64,000 bases of DNA from Escarpia spicata (GCA_963995525.1 OZ023205.1:66847298-66911297); one strand, 5' to 3'. Positions 40,601 through 50,653 are shown, counted from the stretch's first letter. The notes: a model not told the origin generated them from the sequence alone. Numbers and translations: made by a program.

Positions 40601-43035
40601 CATTCACTTCCTTGGACCACTGACCTCTCTATGTTCATTCACTTCCTTCGACCACTGGCCTCTCTCTATGTTCATTCACTTCCTTGGACCACTCGCCTCT
40701 CTCTATGTTCATTCACTTCCTTCGACCACTGGCCTCTCTCTATGTTCATTCATTTCCTTGGACCACTCGTCTCTCTCTATGATCATTCACTTCCTTGGAC
40801 CACTTGCCTCTCTATATGTTCATTCACTTCCTTGGACCACGCGTCTCTCTCTATGATCATTCACTTCCTTGGACCACTCGTCTCTCTCTATGTTCATTCA
40901 CTTCCTTGGACCACTCGTCTCTCTCTATGTTCATTCACTTCCTTGGACCACTCGTCTCTCTCTATGATCATTCACTTCCTTGGACCACTCGTCTCTCTCT
41001 ACGTTCATTCACTTCCTTGGACCACTCGTCTCTCTCTATGATCATTCACTTCCTTGGACCACTTGCCTATCTCTATGTTCATTCACTTCCTTGGACCACT
41101 GGCCTCTCTATGTTCATTCACTTCCTTGGACCACTCGACTCTCTATGTTCATTCACTTCCTTGGACCACTGGCCTATCTCTATGTTCATTCACTTCCTTG
41201 GACCATTGGCCTCTCTCTATGTTCATTCACTTCCTTGGCCCACTGGACTATCTATGTTCATTCACTTCCTTGGACAACTCGCCTCTTTATATTCATTCAC
41301 TTCCTTGGACTACTAGTCTCTCTCTATGTTCATTATTCAGAGTTACTTACTTATTTCCAGTGGATAAATTTAGTTGACATTTGACAGATAGTGCTACTAT
41401 GGTGCAACATTTAATTTACTGGTAATTAATTTCAGTTGCACGCAAAGTCAAAATAGAAATTAAATGGTCAGTGGAAACAACATTAGGATCACGACACTGC
41501 AGTGGTTACCACCACTGTAGTGGGGCACAGTGGCACAGTGGCTAGAGCATTAGACTCAATCGAGAGAACTCAGGTTTGAATCCTGTGCTGCTGTGTCGTA
41601 CCTTGGGCAAGTTCGTTCACTCTACATTGCTACAGTTCACTCAGCTATATGAATGAGTACCTGGCTACAGACAGTGGTGGACATTTGTGTACGAATAGTC
41701 TTTGCACATTAATTGCACCGTGACTGGACCCAGGGAAATTGAGATGGTGTTCGATTGAACAGGTATGCCAGGGAGTAAAGTGTAAAATGTCTTGAGGGAC
41801 TATGTAAAAAAAATTATCTTTTTGTTGCCCGGGTTGATGTAAGTATGTATTACCTTTGCCTTCAGTTTGAAGAGTTGTTTTGAGTACAGGCCGTACAAGA
41901 GATAGAGAGCTCCTATACGTGTTTGAAAACTATACGGTGGCATCCATAACTCAACGGCAATCCGCAGCGCTTCCTCTGTGAACTACAAATGAGAAACTAC
42001 TACGTGTGGTGAATACAATTCTCATGATACCTACAGCTGAGTTGCCTTGGATTATGATGTTTGTATTTTGTACATTATTTGTAAAATTTTACCACCAAAG
42101 TTGTAATCTGTTTCTGGACGACAGGAATGCAATTTTAAACAAATACATCTTGAGTTTTTTATGAAAGGTGGCTTAGTTTCAAATGATATTAAAGTACTAT
42201 TATTAATGAGGAGATCATTACAGATTCCTGTGCAGCAACAGAGAAAGCTTGCCTTCCAATGTTAAGCTTAGTTTTAGAAACAAAAAGACATATCATCTGT
42301 ACTTCCTGGGGATATCTTCTGTCTGGTTGTCAGGCAGTGCAATGTTGTCAGGCAGTGCAATGTTGTCAGGCAGTGCAATGTTGTCAGGCAGTGCAATGTT
42401 GTCAGGCAGTGCAATGTTGTCAGGCAGTGCAATGTTGTCAGGCAGTGCAATGCTGTCAGGCAGTGCAATGTTGTCAGGCAGTGCAATGTTGTCAGGCAGT
42501 GCAATGTTGTCAGGCAGTGCAATGTTGTCAGGCAGTGCAATGCTGTCAGGCAGTGCAATGTTGTCCAACCAATCAGGTGCATTGTTTCTGGTTTCTTACA
42601 AGAAACGACACATTCGATTGGTCGAATGACACCGTCATCCAACAATCAGACAATTTATCTCCTCTGAAGCTAACTGGCTTTAAGACACGATTGATGAATA
42701 ATTACACCTTTCACTAAAATGGCAAATCATAAATATCAATTAATACAACCACCAAGAATCACATTGTAATAGTATCAAATAAAAATAAAAATTAGTGTCT
42801 AAACATCTTTACAAATACACTATAACAAATTGTAAAATTATACAATTACCTCTCTACATTCTTGGTCATCCTGTCGACCTGCGAAGATTAGAGGCATCTT
42901 CATGTCCTTCCAGATGGCGCTGAACTCTTCGAAGCGTACGCTGCCTTTCTCTGCAAATTTTGTGAGCAGCTTCTCAAAGTCACTCTTTGTGCCAGCAGCG
43001 GGGTTATAGGAAGAGGCATACGTCGTCTTGTACAT
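25526..43035 (-). CDS. SNAPC1: SNAPC1 (snRNA-activating protein complex subunit 1), complete
   Basis: Join of 43035-42850, 41982-41854, 38873-38733, 30879-30751, 29834-29713, 29194-29146, 27818-27765, 26813-26636, 26058-25960 and 25671-25526; 1233 bp, 410 aa. All junctions are GT-AG and all phases agree. The N-terminal half is clearly SNAPC1: [20 protein letters not shown], then [20 protein letters not shown], then [14 protein letters not shown]. The C-terminal half has the conserved SRRHRQV motif and a basic tail. SNAPC1 is part of the nuclear complex that binds the proximal sequence element of snRNA promoters for RNA polymerases II and III. Human SNAPC1 is 368 aa. The chosen ATG follows an acceptor-like GGTGCAG by one base, so a 5'-untranslated exon probably lies upstream, beyond the 43270-45687 array. 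Introns contain six large minisatellites, together about 9.4 of 17.5 kb. Confidence 0.95.
25960..26058 (-). CDS. SNAPC1: SNAPC1 exon 9
   Basis: 99 bp, acceptor TTTCTAG and donor [26 protein letters not shown], then [13 protein letters not shown]. The SMP motif matches the human LSLSMPVIT segment. Confidence 0.85.
26130..26345 (-). mobile_element. SINE fragment (same family as copy A, diverged)
   Basis: Reverse-complement body: CATATCCACCACTGCCTGTA, then ATACAGCTGAAGGAACTGAG, then CAGTTTTCAAAACAGCAGCA, matching the reversed SINE at 48131-48475. Sits in a SNAPC1 intron. Confidence 0.6.
26636..26813 (-). CDS. SNAPC1: SNAPC1 exon 8, SRRHRQV motif
   Basis: 178 bp, acceptor TGTCCAG and donor [26 protein letters not shown], then [14 protein letters not shown]. 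Human has IKSKAFSVVIQASKSRRHRQ here, a clear match. Confidence 0.93.
27765..27818 (-). CDS. SNAPC1: SNAPC1 exon 7 (54 bp)
   Basis: 18 codons in phase 0, acceptor TTGATAG and donor [24 protein letters not shown]. Charged linker; because it is phase 0 on both sides it could be skipped without a frameshift. Confidence 0.72.
27896..28015. repeat. About 33-bp tandem repeat, 3-4 copies
   Basis: Units containing AATAATGTTGCCTAGATTAT then TTAATTCATA, in the SNAPC1 intron between 27818 and 29146. Confidence 0.85.
28076..28235. repeat. (CA)n-rich low-complexity tract
   Basis: ACACACATGCAC-type dinucleotide tract. It gives Cys/Val-rich open frames on the minus strand that are artefacts. Confidence 0.9.
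28414..29073. repeat. 47-bp minisatellite, about 14 copies
   Basis: Unit contains CTGTCATAGAAGGTACACGT followed by GCGTGTGTGCACAGTATTCC; exact 47-bp period (28421, 28468 and so on). Many units hold a CACGTG E-box palindrome, others CTCGTG. In a SNAPC1 intron. Confidence 0.97.
29146..29194 (-). CDS. SNAPC1: SNAPC1 exon 6 (49 bp)
   Basis: Acceptor TTCTAG and donor [22 protein letters not shown], matching the human VLEHQQWHKDRKN position. A small exon supported by phase on both sides. Confidence 0.8.
29713..29834 (-). CDS. SNAPC1: SNAPC1 exon 5
   Basis: 122 bp, acceptor ACCATAG and donor [26 protein letters not shown], then [15 protein letters not shown]. It aligns with the human LNVHDHYQNMKHV region. 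The donor choice is set by phase with the next exon. Confidence 0.82.
30045..30235 (-). mobile_element. SINE fragment, reverse orientation
   Basis: ATACAGCTGAAGGAACTGAG and TTTGAAATGGCAGCGGGTGG match the reversed body and head of the SINE family seen at 48131 and 26130. Confidence 0.5.
30305..30605 (+). mobile_element. tRNA-derived SINE copy B
   Basis: Head GTGCAGTGGTTAGACTGGAC, then body with CTTAGGCAAGTTCTTATTCC, GAGATGGTATTTGGTTGTAC and a tail AAAGCGTTTTGAGCAGTCTA. Same family as copies at 19703 and 41521. Confidence 0.75.
30751..30879 (-). CDS. SNAPC1: SNAPC1 exon 4
   Basis: 43 codons, acceptor GTTCCAG and donor [26 protein letters not shown], then [18 protein letters not shown]. It falls at the family position of the segment after FHFTAMPKL. 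Confidence 0.88.
30938..33590. repeat. 30-bp minisatellite, about 88 copies (SNAPC1 intron 3)
   Basis: Consensus unit CACACCCTCCCCACACTCAA followed by TGCATCCATA. Because 30 is a multiple of three, all frames stay open for kilobases (up to 864 codons); these are not genes. Variant units (CGTCC, CTTGATG, AATTCATCTATA, CTACATACAATGC) recur in a set order, giving higher-order repeats. Confidence 0.98.
33591..35340. repeat. 38/39-bp derivative of the 30-bp minisatellite, about 45 copies
   Basis: Unit as in the 30-bp array but with GCAATCAAT inserted (CAATGCAATCAATGCATCCA) and with ACATCC, ACACTC or ACACTGA variants. The 39-bp form already occurs sporadically inside the 30-bp block. Confidence 0.97.
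35343..36440 (+). mobile_element. Truncated non-LTR retrotransposon: C-terminal restriction-like endonuclease domain and 3' end
   Basis: Open frame 35384-35845 encodes a fragment with [12 protein letters not shown], then [20 protein letters not shown], then TVPFE. The RH, RPD and E-x-T spacing resembles the restriction-like endonuclease domain at the C-terminus of R2/NeSL-type elements. The RT part is missing; the 5' side is cut by the 38/39-bp array. After the stop a 21-bp array intervenes, then 36180-36440 may be the 3' tail. Opposite in direction to SNAPC1, in its intron. Confidence 0.6.
35826..36173 (+). repeat. 21-bp minisatellite seeded from a retroelement stop codon
   Basis: About 16 units close to TCTAAACTAACTCTATCCTT plus G. 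The first unit overlaps the last codons and TAA of the retroelement open frame. The 21-bp period leaves both strands open in frames without TAA. Confidence 0.95.
36590..37970. repeat. 18-bp minisatellite, about 77 copies (SNAPC1 intron 3)
   Basis: Unit GTATTACCGGGGTGGCTG with ATAACC and GGATTGG variants. The period is a multiple of three, giving pseudo-proteins of repeated Gly-Gly-Cys-Ile-Thr-Gly type that should not be annotated. Confidence 0.98.
38680..38733 (-). repeat. 21-bp repeat starting at the SNAPC1 exon 3 donor, 3 copies
   Basis: On the SNAPC1 strand the intron reads GTGAGGGTGCATTACCTCCT then G, twice more with GTGAGGGGGCATTAC; a fourth GTGAGC follows. Each unit starts with a donor-like GTGAG. 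Confidence 0.85.
38733..38873 (-). CDS. SNAPC1: SNAPC1 exon 3
   Basis: 47 codons, acceptor CTTGTAG and donor [26 protein letters not shown], then [20 protein letters not shown]. Strong family match. The donor begins a 21-bp tandem repeat. Confidence 0.96.
39038..41335. repeat. 35-bp minisatellite, about 65 copies (SNAPC1 intron 2)
   Basis: Unit CTTCCTTGGACCACTGGCCT then CTCTATGTTCATTCA, with 37- and 38-bp variants (extra CT or TGG). All three plus-strand frames are open in long stretches and encode repeated His-Ser-Leu-Pro-Trp-type peptides; not genes. The left half has CTCTATG and the right half CTCTCTATG, a gradient of variants. Confidence 0.98.
41521..41815 (+). mobile_element. tRNA-derived SINE copy C
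   Basis: Head GGCACAGTGGCTAGAGCATT, B-box-like GGTTTGAATCC, body ATGAATGAGTACCTGGCTAC and GAGATGGTGTTCGATTGAAC. The best preserved copy in the window. In SNAPC1 intron 2. Confidence 0.8.
41854..41982 (-). CDS. SNAPC1: SNAPC1 exon 2
   Basis: 43 codons, acceptor TTTGTAG and donor [26 protein letters not shown], then [19 protein letters not shown]. Human has FTKEALALAWRYFLPPYTFQ in the same place. Confidence 0.96.
42325..42563. repeat. 17-bp minisatellite, 14 copies (SNAPC1 intron 1)
   Basis: Almost perfect TGTCAGGCAGTGCAATG units; only two carry a T-to-C change. All six frames are nearly open, so the Leu-Ser-Gly-Ser-Ala-Met and Cys-Gln-Ala-Val-Gln peptides are artefacts. Confidence 0.98.
42850..43035 (-). 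CDS. SNAPC1: SNAPC1 exon 1 (coding)
   Basis: 62 codons from the ATG at 43035 ([20 protein letters not shown]) to RQDDQECRE, donor GTAATT. It matches human SNAPC1 from its first 10 residues. An in-frame ATG exists 17 codons further upstream, but the intervening peptide looks like a polypyrimidine tract plus acceptor rather than protein. Confidence 0.88.
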
Positions 43036-43269
43036 GCTGCACCAAGCCAACAGAAACACTCCCATAGGAGAATTATGAGCATACATTTTGCAAATCTCAA
43101 ATTCTACTTTTAAGAGTTTCAGTGAGAAAAATATTTTGTGTCTTCGGCAATACCTGTTTTTGTAGGTAATGTATCGGCATTATATAATATCAGCAGTTTG
43201 AATGTTATTAACTCAGTAATCATTAGAACTAGAGCATAAAAATGTTGTATGGGTTTCCTCTGGCCCAAG

Positions 43270-45687
43270 CACACCATCCTCGCAAGCCAGGGCTGTGACT
43301 GCGTACATTACCCCTGACAGATACCCTCACAAGCCAGGGCTGTGACTGCGTACACTACCCCTGACAGATACCCTCACAAGCCAGGGCTGTGACTGCGTAC
43401 ACTACCCCTGACAGATACCCTCACAAGCCAGGGCTGTGACTACGTACACTACCCCTGACAGATACCCTCACAAGCCAGGGCTATGACTACGTACACTACT
43501 CCTGACAGATACCCTCACAAGCCTGGGCTGGTGACTACGTACACTACCCCTGACAGATACCCTCACAAGCCAGGGCTGTGACTACGTACACTACCCCTGA
43601 CAGATACCCTCACAAGCCAGGGCTGGTGACTACGTACACTACCCCTGACAGATACCCTCACAAGCCAGGGCTGTGACTACGTACACTACCCCTGACAGAT
43701 ACCCTCACAAGCCTGGGCTGGTGACTACGTACACTACCCCTGACAGATACCCTCACAAGCCAGGGCTGTGACTACGTACACTACCCCTGACAGATACCCT
43801 CACAAGCCAGGGCTGTGACTACGTACACTACCCCTGACAGATACCCTCACAAGCCAAGGCTGGTGACTACGTACACTACCCCTGACAGATACCCTCACAA
43901 GCCAGGGCTGTGACTACGTACACTACCCCTGACAGATACCCTCACAAGCCAGGGCTGTGACTACGTACACTACCCCTGACAGATACCCTCACAAGCCAAG
44001 GCTGTGACTACGTACACTACCCCTGACAGATACCCTCACAAGCCAGGGCTGGTGACTACGTACACTACCCCTGACAGATACCCTCACAAGCCAGGGCTGG
44101 TGACTACGTACACTACTCCTGACAGATACCCTCACAAGCCAGGGCTGGTGACTATGTACACTACCCCTGACAGATACCCTCACAAGCCAGGGCTGTGACT
44201 ACGTACACTACCCCTGACAGATACCCTCACAAGCCAGGGCTGTGACTACGTACACTACCCCTGACAGATACCCTCACAAGCCAGGGCTGGTGACTACGTA
44301 CACTACCCCTGACAGATACCCTCACAAGCCAGGGCTGTGACTACGTACACTACCCCTGACAGATACCCTCACAAGCCAAGGCTGTGACTACGTACACTAC
44401 CCCTGACAGATACCCTCACAAGCCAAGGCTGTGACTACGTATACTACCCCTGACAGATACCCTCACAAGCCAGGGCTGTGACTACGTACACTACCCCTGA
44501 CAGATACCCTCACAAGCCAAGGCTGTGACTACGTATACTACCCCTGACAGATACCCTCACAAGCCAGGGCTGTGACTACGTACACTACCCCTGACAGATA
44601 CCCTCACAAGCCAAGGCTGTGACTACGTACACTACCCCTGACAGATACCCTCACAAGCCAAGGCTGTGACTACGTACACTACCCCTGACAGATACCCTCA
44701 CAAGCCAGGGCTGTGACTACGTACACTACCCCTGACAGATACCCTCACAAGCCAAGGCTGTGACTACGTACACTACCCCTGACAGATACCCTCACAAGCC
44801 AAGGCTGTGACTACGTACACTACCCCTGACAGATACCCTCACAAGCCAGGGCTGTGACTACGTACACTACCCCTGACAGATACCCTCACAAGCCAGGGCT
44901 GTGACTACGTACACTACCCCTGACAGATACCCTCACAAGCCAAGGCTGTGACTACGTACACTACCCCTGACAGATACCCTCACAAGCCAGGGCTGTGACT
45001 ACGTACACTACCCCTGACAGATACCCTCACAAGCCAGGGCTGTGACTACGTACACTACCCCTGACAGATACCCTCACAAGCCAGGGCTGTGACTACGTAC
45101 ACTACCCCTGACAGATACCCTCACAAGCCAAGGCTGGTGACTACGTACACTACCCCTGACAGATACCCTCACAAGCCAGGGCTATGACTACGTACACTAC
45201 CCCTGACAGATACCCTCACAAGCCAGGGCTGGTGACTACGTACACTAACCCTGACAGATACCCTCACAAGCCAGGGCTGGTGACTACGTACACTACCCCT
45301 GACAGATACCCTCACAAGCCAGGGCTGTGACTACGTACACTACCCCTGACAGATACCCTCACAAGCCAGGGCTGTGACTACGTACACTACCCCTGACAGA
45401 TACCCTCACAAGCCAGGGCTGGTGACTACGTACACTACCCCTGACAGATACCCTCACAAGCCAGGGCTGTGACTACGTACACTACCCCTGACAGATACCC
45501 TCACAAGCCAGGGCTGTGACTACGTACACTACCCCTGACAGATACCCTCACAAGCCAGGGCTGTGACTACGTACACTACCCCTGACAGATACCCTCACAA
45601 GCCAGGGCTGGTGACTACGTACACTACCCCTGACAGATACCCTCACAAGCCAGGGCTGTGACTACGTACACTACCCCTGACAGATCT
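43270..45687. repeat. 47/48-bp minisatellite, about 51 copies, upstream of SNAPC1
   Basis: Unit GTGACTACGTACACTACCCC then TGACAGATACCCTCACAAGC then CAGGGCT; 48-bp units have GGTGAC. Very homogeneous. It lies between the SNAPC1 start codon and any upstream exon. There are no unique spacers, so it is not a CRISPR-like array. Confidence 0.98.
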
Positions 45688-47682
45688 CCTACGCACTGTA
45701 TAGAAGTTAGCTGAATCAAGCTCATAATTAACTTCACCGTACTGAGAACAGTACAGACGCCCGTCCGATTTACGCCCCAGTTCCAAGTATCCCAGTATAA
45801 TTACCCATTCAACTATGCTCGCGAGCTGCTAAACAACATAGTGAATTCAAATAATTATGTCTACTGTCCAAATAGTCCATGAAGACCACCCAGACGACCA
45901 CTGGAATTTGCTGGCAAGCGTTATTATTGGCTAAGCTTATATTCCGAGTTCAGCATGCAATGTGCCAATGGGTGCTGTGACTGATGTAACCAGCTGTGCC
46001 CCCTGGCATGCGAGGATGAAACACACTGTTGAATAACAACTTCAATTTCATTCATATAGAAGATGGTTGTGCATTTCTGGAAGACTATAACATCAGTTGC
46101 CATTTTGCAACTGAAAAACGTCTAGATGGAGACTATAAAATTCTTTTTATAAGATCACAACATTTTTATATAAGAAATTATACACACTAAGCTGCAAAAT
46201 GGCATCATTGAGAAGTTTTTGTAATTTTCGTGCGTCATGAATTTTTTATTTCAATTGAAAACTAGCCTGATTTTTTCATTTCCGAGAATCTAAAACTACA
46301 TACAGTATTTATCAACTGAAATACAAATAACTATATTTTATCTATGGATCATTAATGCACATACAAAATGTCATGGTCCTAGGCCTCCCTTACTGGGCGA
46401 TTCCATGGAAAGTGAGCCTGAGAGGTGACTTGTTATAATTGCACTAGGATAGAAAAATCTTGACCCATTTACTACGTCTATATCTCCTTGTTATGAAACA
46501 AGTTAAAAATATGATTTTATATATTTTTATGGGAAATAATGGCCATTTTGCATTATCAATATCCATTTTTTAAATTCAAATAACACCACATTTTTATTGT
46601 AACTTTTTTTAAAGAAGTTAATTAGGTGTACTTATATGACACTAGTTTACAATGAAATTAAGTTTAACCCAAAATATTTTGTTAAGTTATATATAATTTA
46701 AAAATTCAACTCTTCATGTCACACGTAATTCAATTTTCAAAAAAATATAAAAAATTCTATAAATCAACATATGAACACTTCTAAAATACCAAAATATAAA
46801 AGACATGACAAAATATTTAACTGTATAAAGTTTGAACTATACGTGTGTCACACACGTAACGCTACATTACATTTGTAAATCTAATACCTACGTATATCAT
46901 GACACAATATATTTTTTACAAACGTTTAATAACTATAATTGAATTGCTAATGTGTTACAATGGGGCAACACCACATCAGGTCAGTTATAGTTGACCTTAC
47001 TTGACATCCATGGGGAAATATACACTCAATTCCCCCTTTTTAATGTCTGATTTGCTTGGATTCATCCTAAAATAAGTCACTATACCTCTTGTCACATAAG
47101 TTATTGTTTTATCATAATCAGCTTACCTAATTATGCTGTGCTAAATTATACTATGCCATACTGTTATGTAAACTCAGTAAACAGTGCATTACCAGGTAAA
47201 TTTCAGCAAAAGTATGTTACATATGTAATGTCATATAACTCATATTTATATTTTTATGCAAATTACAGTCATATATACATACACAGAGTTTTCCTATACA
47301 TGTCTGCCGGCTTAGGATAATGCCACTTATTAACATATTTCTTAAACTTCACAGATTTTGGACAATAACTGATGTGCCCATCTGAAGTTAGAGTTTCCAG
47401 CATCACACACGTAACACTAGATTTGACATATTTTACATCCACATAATTGATTAATTGATTACAATCAAGTAACAATACTGTCTTTTGTTATCATAGCATG
47501 AATCAGAAATGTCATATTGTTATGTAAACTGTCAATTACTAAGTAAATTTTAGTAAATTACTAGGTCAAATTCATAAGCGTCACACACGTAACAAAAACA
47601 TGCCACACACATAACGCAACATTTATATTTTTATTTAAAAAATATTAACCAATCAGTTTATACAGGTAACTGTATACCTATA

Positions 47683-47715
<33 letters not shown>

Positions 47716-48130
47716 GTACTTAATTATGATAAAGAAACTTAGTAACTTCACAGACTTTTGGCAATAACTGATTTGCCCATCTCAATTTTGATTTTTGTAA
47801 GTCACACATATAGCTAAATGTAGCATATTTTTGAAAATTAATTCATGACGAAGATTTAATTTTGCATACACTAGCTATTAAATAAAATATAGAATAATGC
47901 TATGATCACATTTAAAACAGTTTGCAATGCATCAACATAGATCTGTAGAAGTTCAAATATTTAAAATGATGTCTGAATGTCACACACGTAACAATGTAAT
48001 TGCCCTACTGACTTTTGGACAGCAAACTTTGCTGAAGTTGTAATGGCAGTAATTTATGTGCAAAATCATGTATATCTTGAAGGTTAAGTAAAACAATATT
48101 TGATATCAAAATGTATTAGAAAAGTGAAGG
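45688..48130. other. Intergenic AT-rich DNA with decayed 360-400-bp tandem copies
   Basis: No gene is seen. The motif TCACACACGTAAC or a close variant recurs at about 46720, 46847, 47401, 47579, 47605 and 47975. Flanking sequence is also duplicated: AATAACTGATGTGCCCATCT at 47366 and AATAACTGATTTGCCCATCT at 47763. A (TA)n tract lies at 47680-47716. A CCAAT-type site at 45924-45928 (minus strand) could belong to a SNAPC1 promoter. Confidence 0.6.
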
Positions 48131-48475
48131 TAAGTTCTTATATAGTGCAGTATCAAGTCCTTAGGACTGCTCAAAGCGCTTTACACTGTGCTCCTTGGCA
48201 GACCTGCTCAATGAAACACCATTTCGACTTCTCTGGGAAGCTTTCAGTTATGCTGCAATTAATGCACGAAGACTATTCATGCACAAATATCCACCTCTGT
48301 CTATAGTCAGGTCCTCATCCATACAGCTGATTGAACTGGAGCAATGCAGAGTGAACAAACTTAACCAAGATTCAAAACAGCAGCACAGAATTTGAATATT
48401 GGTACTTTCGACTGAGAGACCAATGCTGGCCTTTAGCCTCTAGCCATTGTGTCATAGCCACTGAGCATTAGAAAT
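48131..48475 (-). mobile_element. tRNA-derived SINE copy D, reverse orientation
   Basis: Reads in reverse as the family tail (GACTGCTCAAAGCGCTTTAC at the left), body and head (GCCACTGAGC, GAATTTGAATATTGG). Same family as copies at 19703, 30305 and 41521. Confidence 0.75.
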
Positions 48476-48580
48476 AGGAAGATTATAAAATGTGAGATTT
48501 TTTCATGTGGGTATTATCTGGACAAAATATTGAAGAGATCTGAAATTCGTTTTTGGTACCCTTGTCTGAAAATCCAACCG

Positions 48581-48931
48581 TTATACCTGCCAATTGTCCC
48601 GGTAAATCCGGGAGTCTCCCGGATTATGGGTGTATCTCCCAGAATACAATCAAATCTCCTGGATTTTCACTGAAAATCTCCAACAGCACCCCTCCGTCAT
48701 CTGATGTTATAATCGAGCCGAGACAGTGGACAAGCTGAAAAGCAAAGTTATAGTGGCACAGCAGCCAAAAAAATATGGTGGTGCGGCGTCGACAAAATTT
48801 CAATAGCACCCTCATCTCCCAATCATTGGGTCAATGTAAAGTCTCAAGATCAAGAGACAGAGCAACGACACAGTGCGACCTGGGAAGCGTTCTATGAATC
48901 TCCTGAATTTTTAAAAAGTTGGCAGGTATAA
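48581..48931. mobile_element. MITE-like DNA transposon with 13-bp terminal inverted repeats
   Basis: Ends TTATACCTGCCAA and TTGGCAGGTATAA are perfect inverted repeats 351 bp apart. Inside, AATCCGGGAG, T, CTCCCGGATT is a perfect palindrome, and CTCCTGGATTTTC is repeated. No transposase. I could not identify a clear target-site duplication. Confidence 0.65.
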
Positions 48932-50580
48932 AATAGTCACAAAAGTATGTTAAAAATAAGAATCATTAAAAAATCGTCTGACCGGCAGGCCTACTTTACT
49001 TAGTTAGGGCCTGGCTACTACTACGATCCAAGACCAAGTATCCAACCTCCAACTTCCAAGCCTACTGTAGTAGGGAGGTCAGACCAATTTACCTCCCCTT
49101 CTGACAACATGGGAGACAGGGGTCCCAGTTTAGTGGCCATAGTTTTTTATCATGCATTCTACCTGTTGGTTTGTGAATTTTTTTATGTTGTAATAATGTA
49201 AATGTGTGTATCTGCGCAAAAAAAATATTTTTTGGCGGTGTTTATTAGCGGTAATGATTTTTTTACTCTCAGTGTCATATTTTGGTTTTCTTGATTTACG
49301 CGTGCGGCCATCTTGGATCACGTTGACAGGCCCCACCTATCAAACTGATTTGCGAGATTATGTTAATGAGTACATCCATATTGAAATATGATGAAGAAAG
49401 AGGAAATTCAGAGGAAAATGAATCTGAAAATATTATTGTAATCCGTCGATAAAAAATTATAGTAATTATGGATTTTAAATGGCCTATGTTTGACGATGTT
49501 TTGTGAGTATTTAGTTAGTTGGTTTCAGCGGAAAGCATATGCCGAAGGGTAAAGAATTGTGTCAACGATAACGTGATTACAGTGATGGCTTACCAATTGA
49601 TAGCACAAACATGCACAGCGTCCGTTTATGGAACCCCCGTCTAAAATGATATCGCCATTTTGCCTTCTTCCCTGTATGCGCGCAGTGCGTCATGGTATAC
49701 AATGCACTCGTGACTCGGATAGCGATGTGATCGACAGCGGGTGACTTTGATTAATACTGCCAAGTACATATGCCTACACCTGAGTAATTCATTGCTGCCA
49801 TGTTTAATATAACTGATTGATGTTTATATTAATATATTATTAGTTTATTTATTGGTATTACTTTAGTTTAATTATACAACTGTTGAGCTATTTAGCATAT
49901 ACATAATATTGTGTGTTGGTTACATTATTACAATTTATGATAATTTATGTTTCAATTCATTTGTATTATTATTTGTTTATACAATTTTGTATCGTTATAA
50001 ATTATTTTGATGTAGGGCCTACTGTTTTTGTATTTGATATGTATGTACCAGTTTTTTTTAAATATATTAAGATTACAGAATAAGATTATATCTTTGTATT
50101 TGTCACTATATAGTATACATAAAATAATGTACATTAAGTAAACATTATGATTTATTGTATCTATTAATTATTATATAATCATAGACAAATAAGTATAATA
50201 GTACGCCCTATTGTTGATGATAACAATGGGTTTAACCACAGTATATTACAAGTTAATTGGTTTGGCAAACAGTAGTTATGGGATTTGCCCAATGTAACAA
50301 GTGTTGTGTATTGGGGGGACTATTATTGGCATTTTGTGCCAGTGTATTACGAGTTAATTGGCTTGTCAATCATAGCAGTCATTGGCTTTGCCCAATAAAA
50401 CAAGTGTTGTGTAATGGGATACTAGTATTGTCAGTTTGTGGTTCTAATTCACAATCAACAAATCCTTTCATGTGGTTGTAAGTTCATACAGTTGTTTTAA
50501 TGTTACGAAGATAGAACCACATTGATCATCTTTGCTCAGTTGCTGTCATGTTCATGATTTAATGCTATTGTAATACATGA
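48932..50580. other. Intergenic AT-rich region
   Basis: No convincing gene. 50243-50460 contains two diverged copies of a segment with AGTTAATTGG and TTTGCCCAAT, about 105 bp apart. The rest is low-complexity AT-rich sequence. Confidence 0.6.
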
Positions 50581-50586
50581 TGTGTG

Positions 50587-50650
<64 letters not shown>

Positions 50651-50653
50651 TGT
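50581..50653. repeat. (TGCG)n tetranucleotide microsatellite
   Basis: About 16 uninterrupted GTGC/GCGT units flanked by GTGTGTG. Confidence 0.98.

Noticed and set aside
39008..41384. Long open frames of His-Ser-Leu-Pro-Trp repeats
   Set aside because: 35-bp minisatellite; all three plus frames are open in turn.
42249..42717. Small secreted-like repeat proteins in several frames
   Set aside because: Perfect 17-bp tandem array, open in almost every frame.
43270..45687. CRISPR-like array
   Set aside because: Units are adjacent and identical without unique spacers, in a eukaryotic genome.
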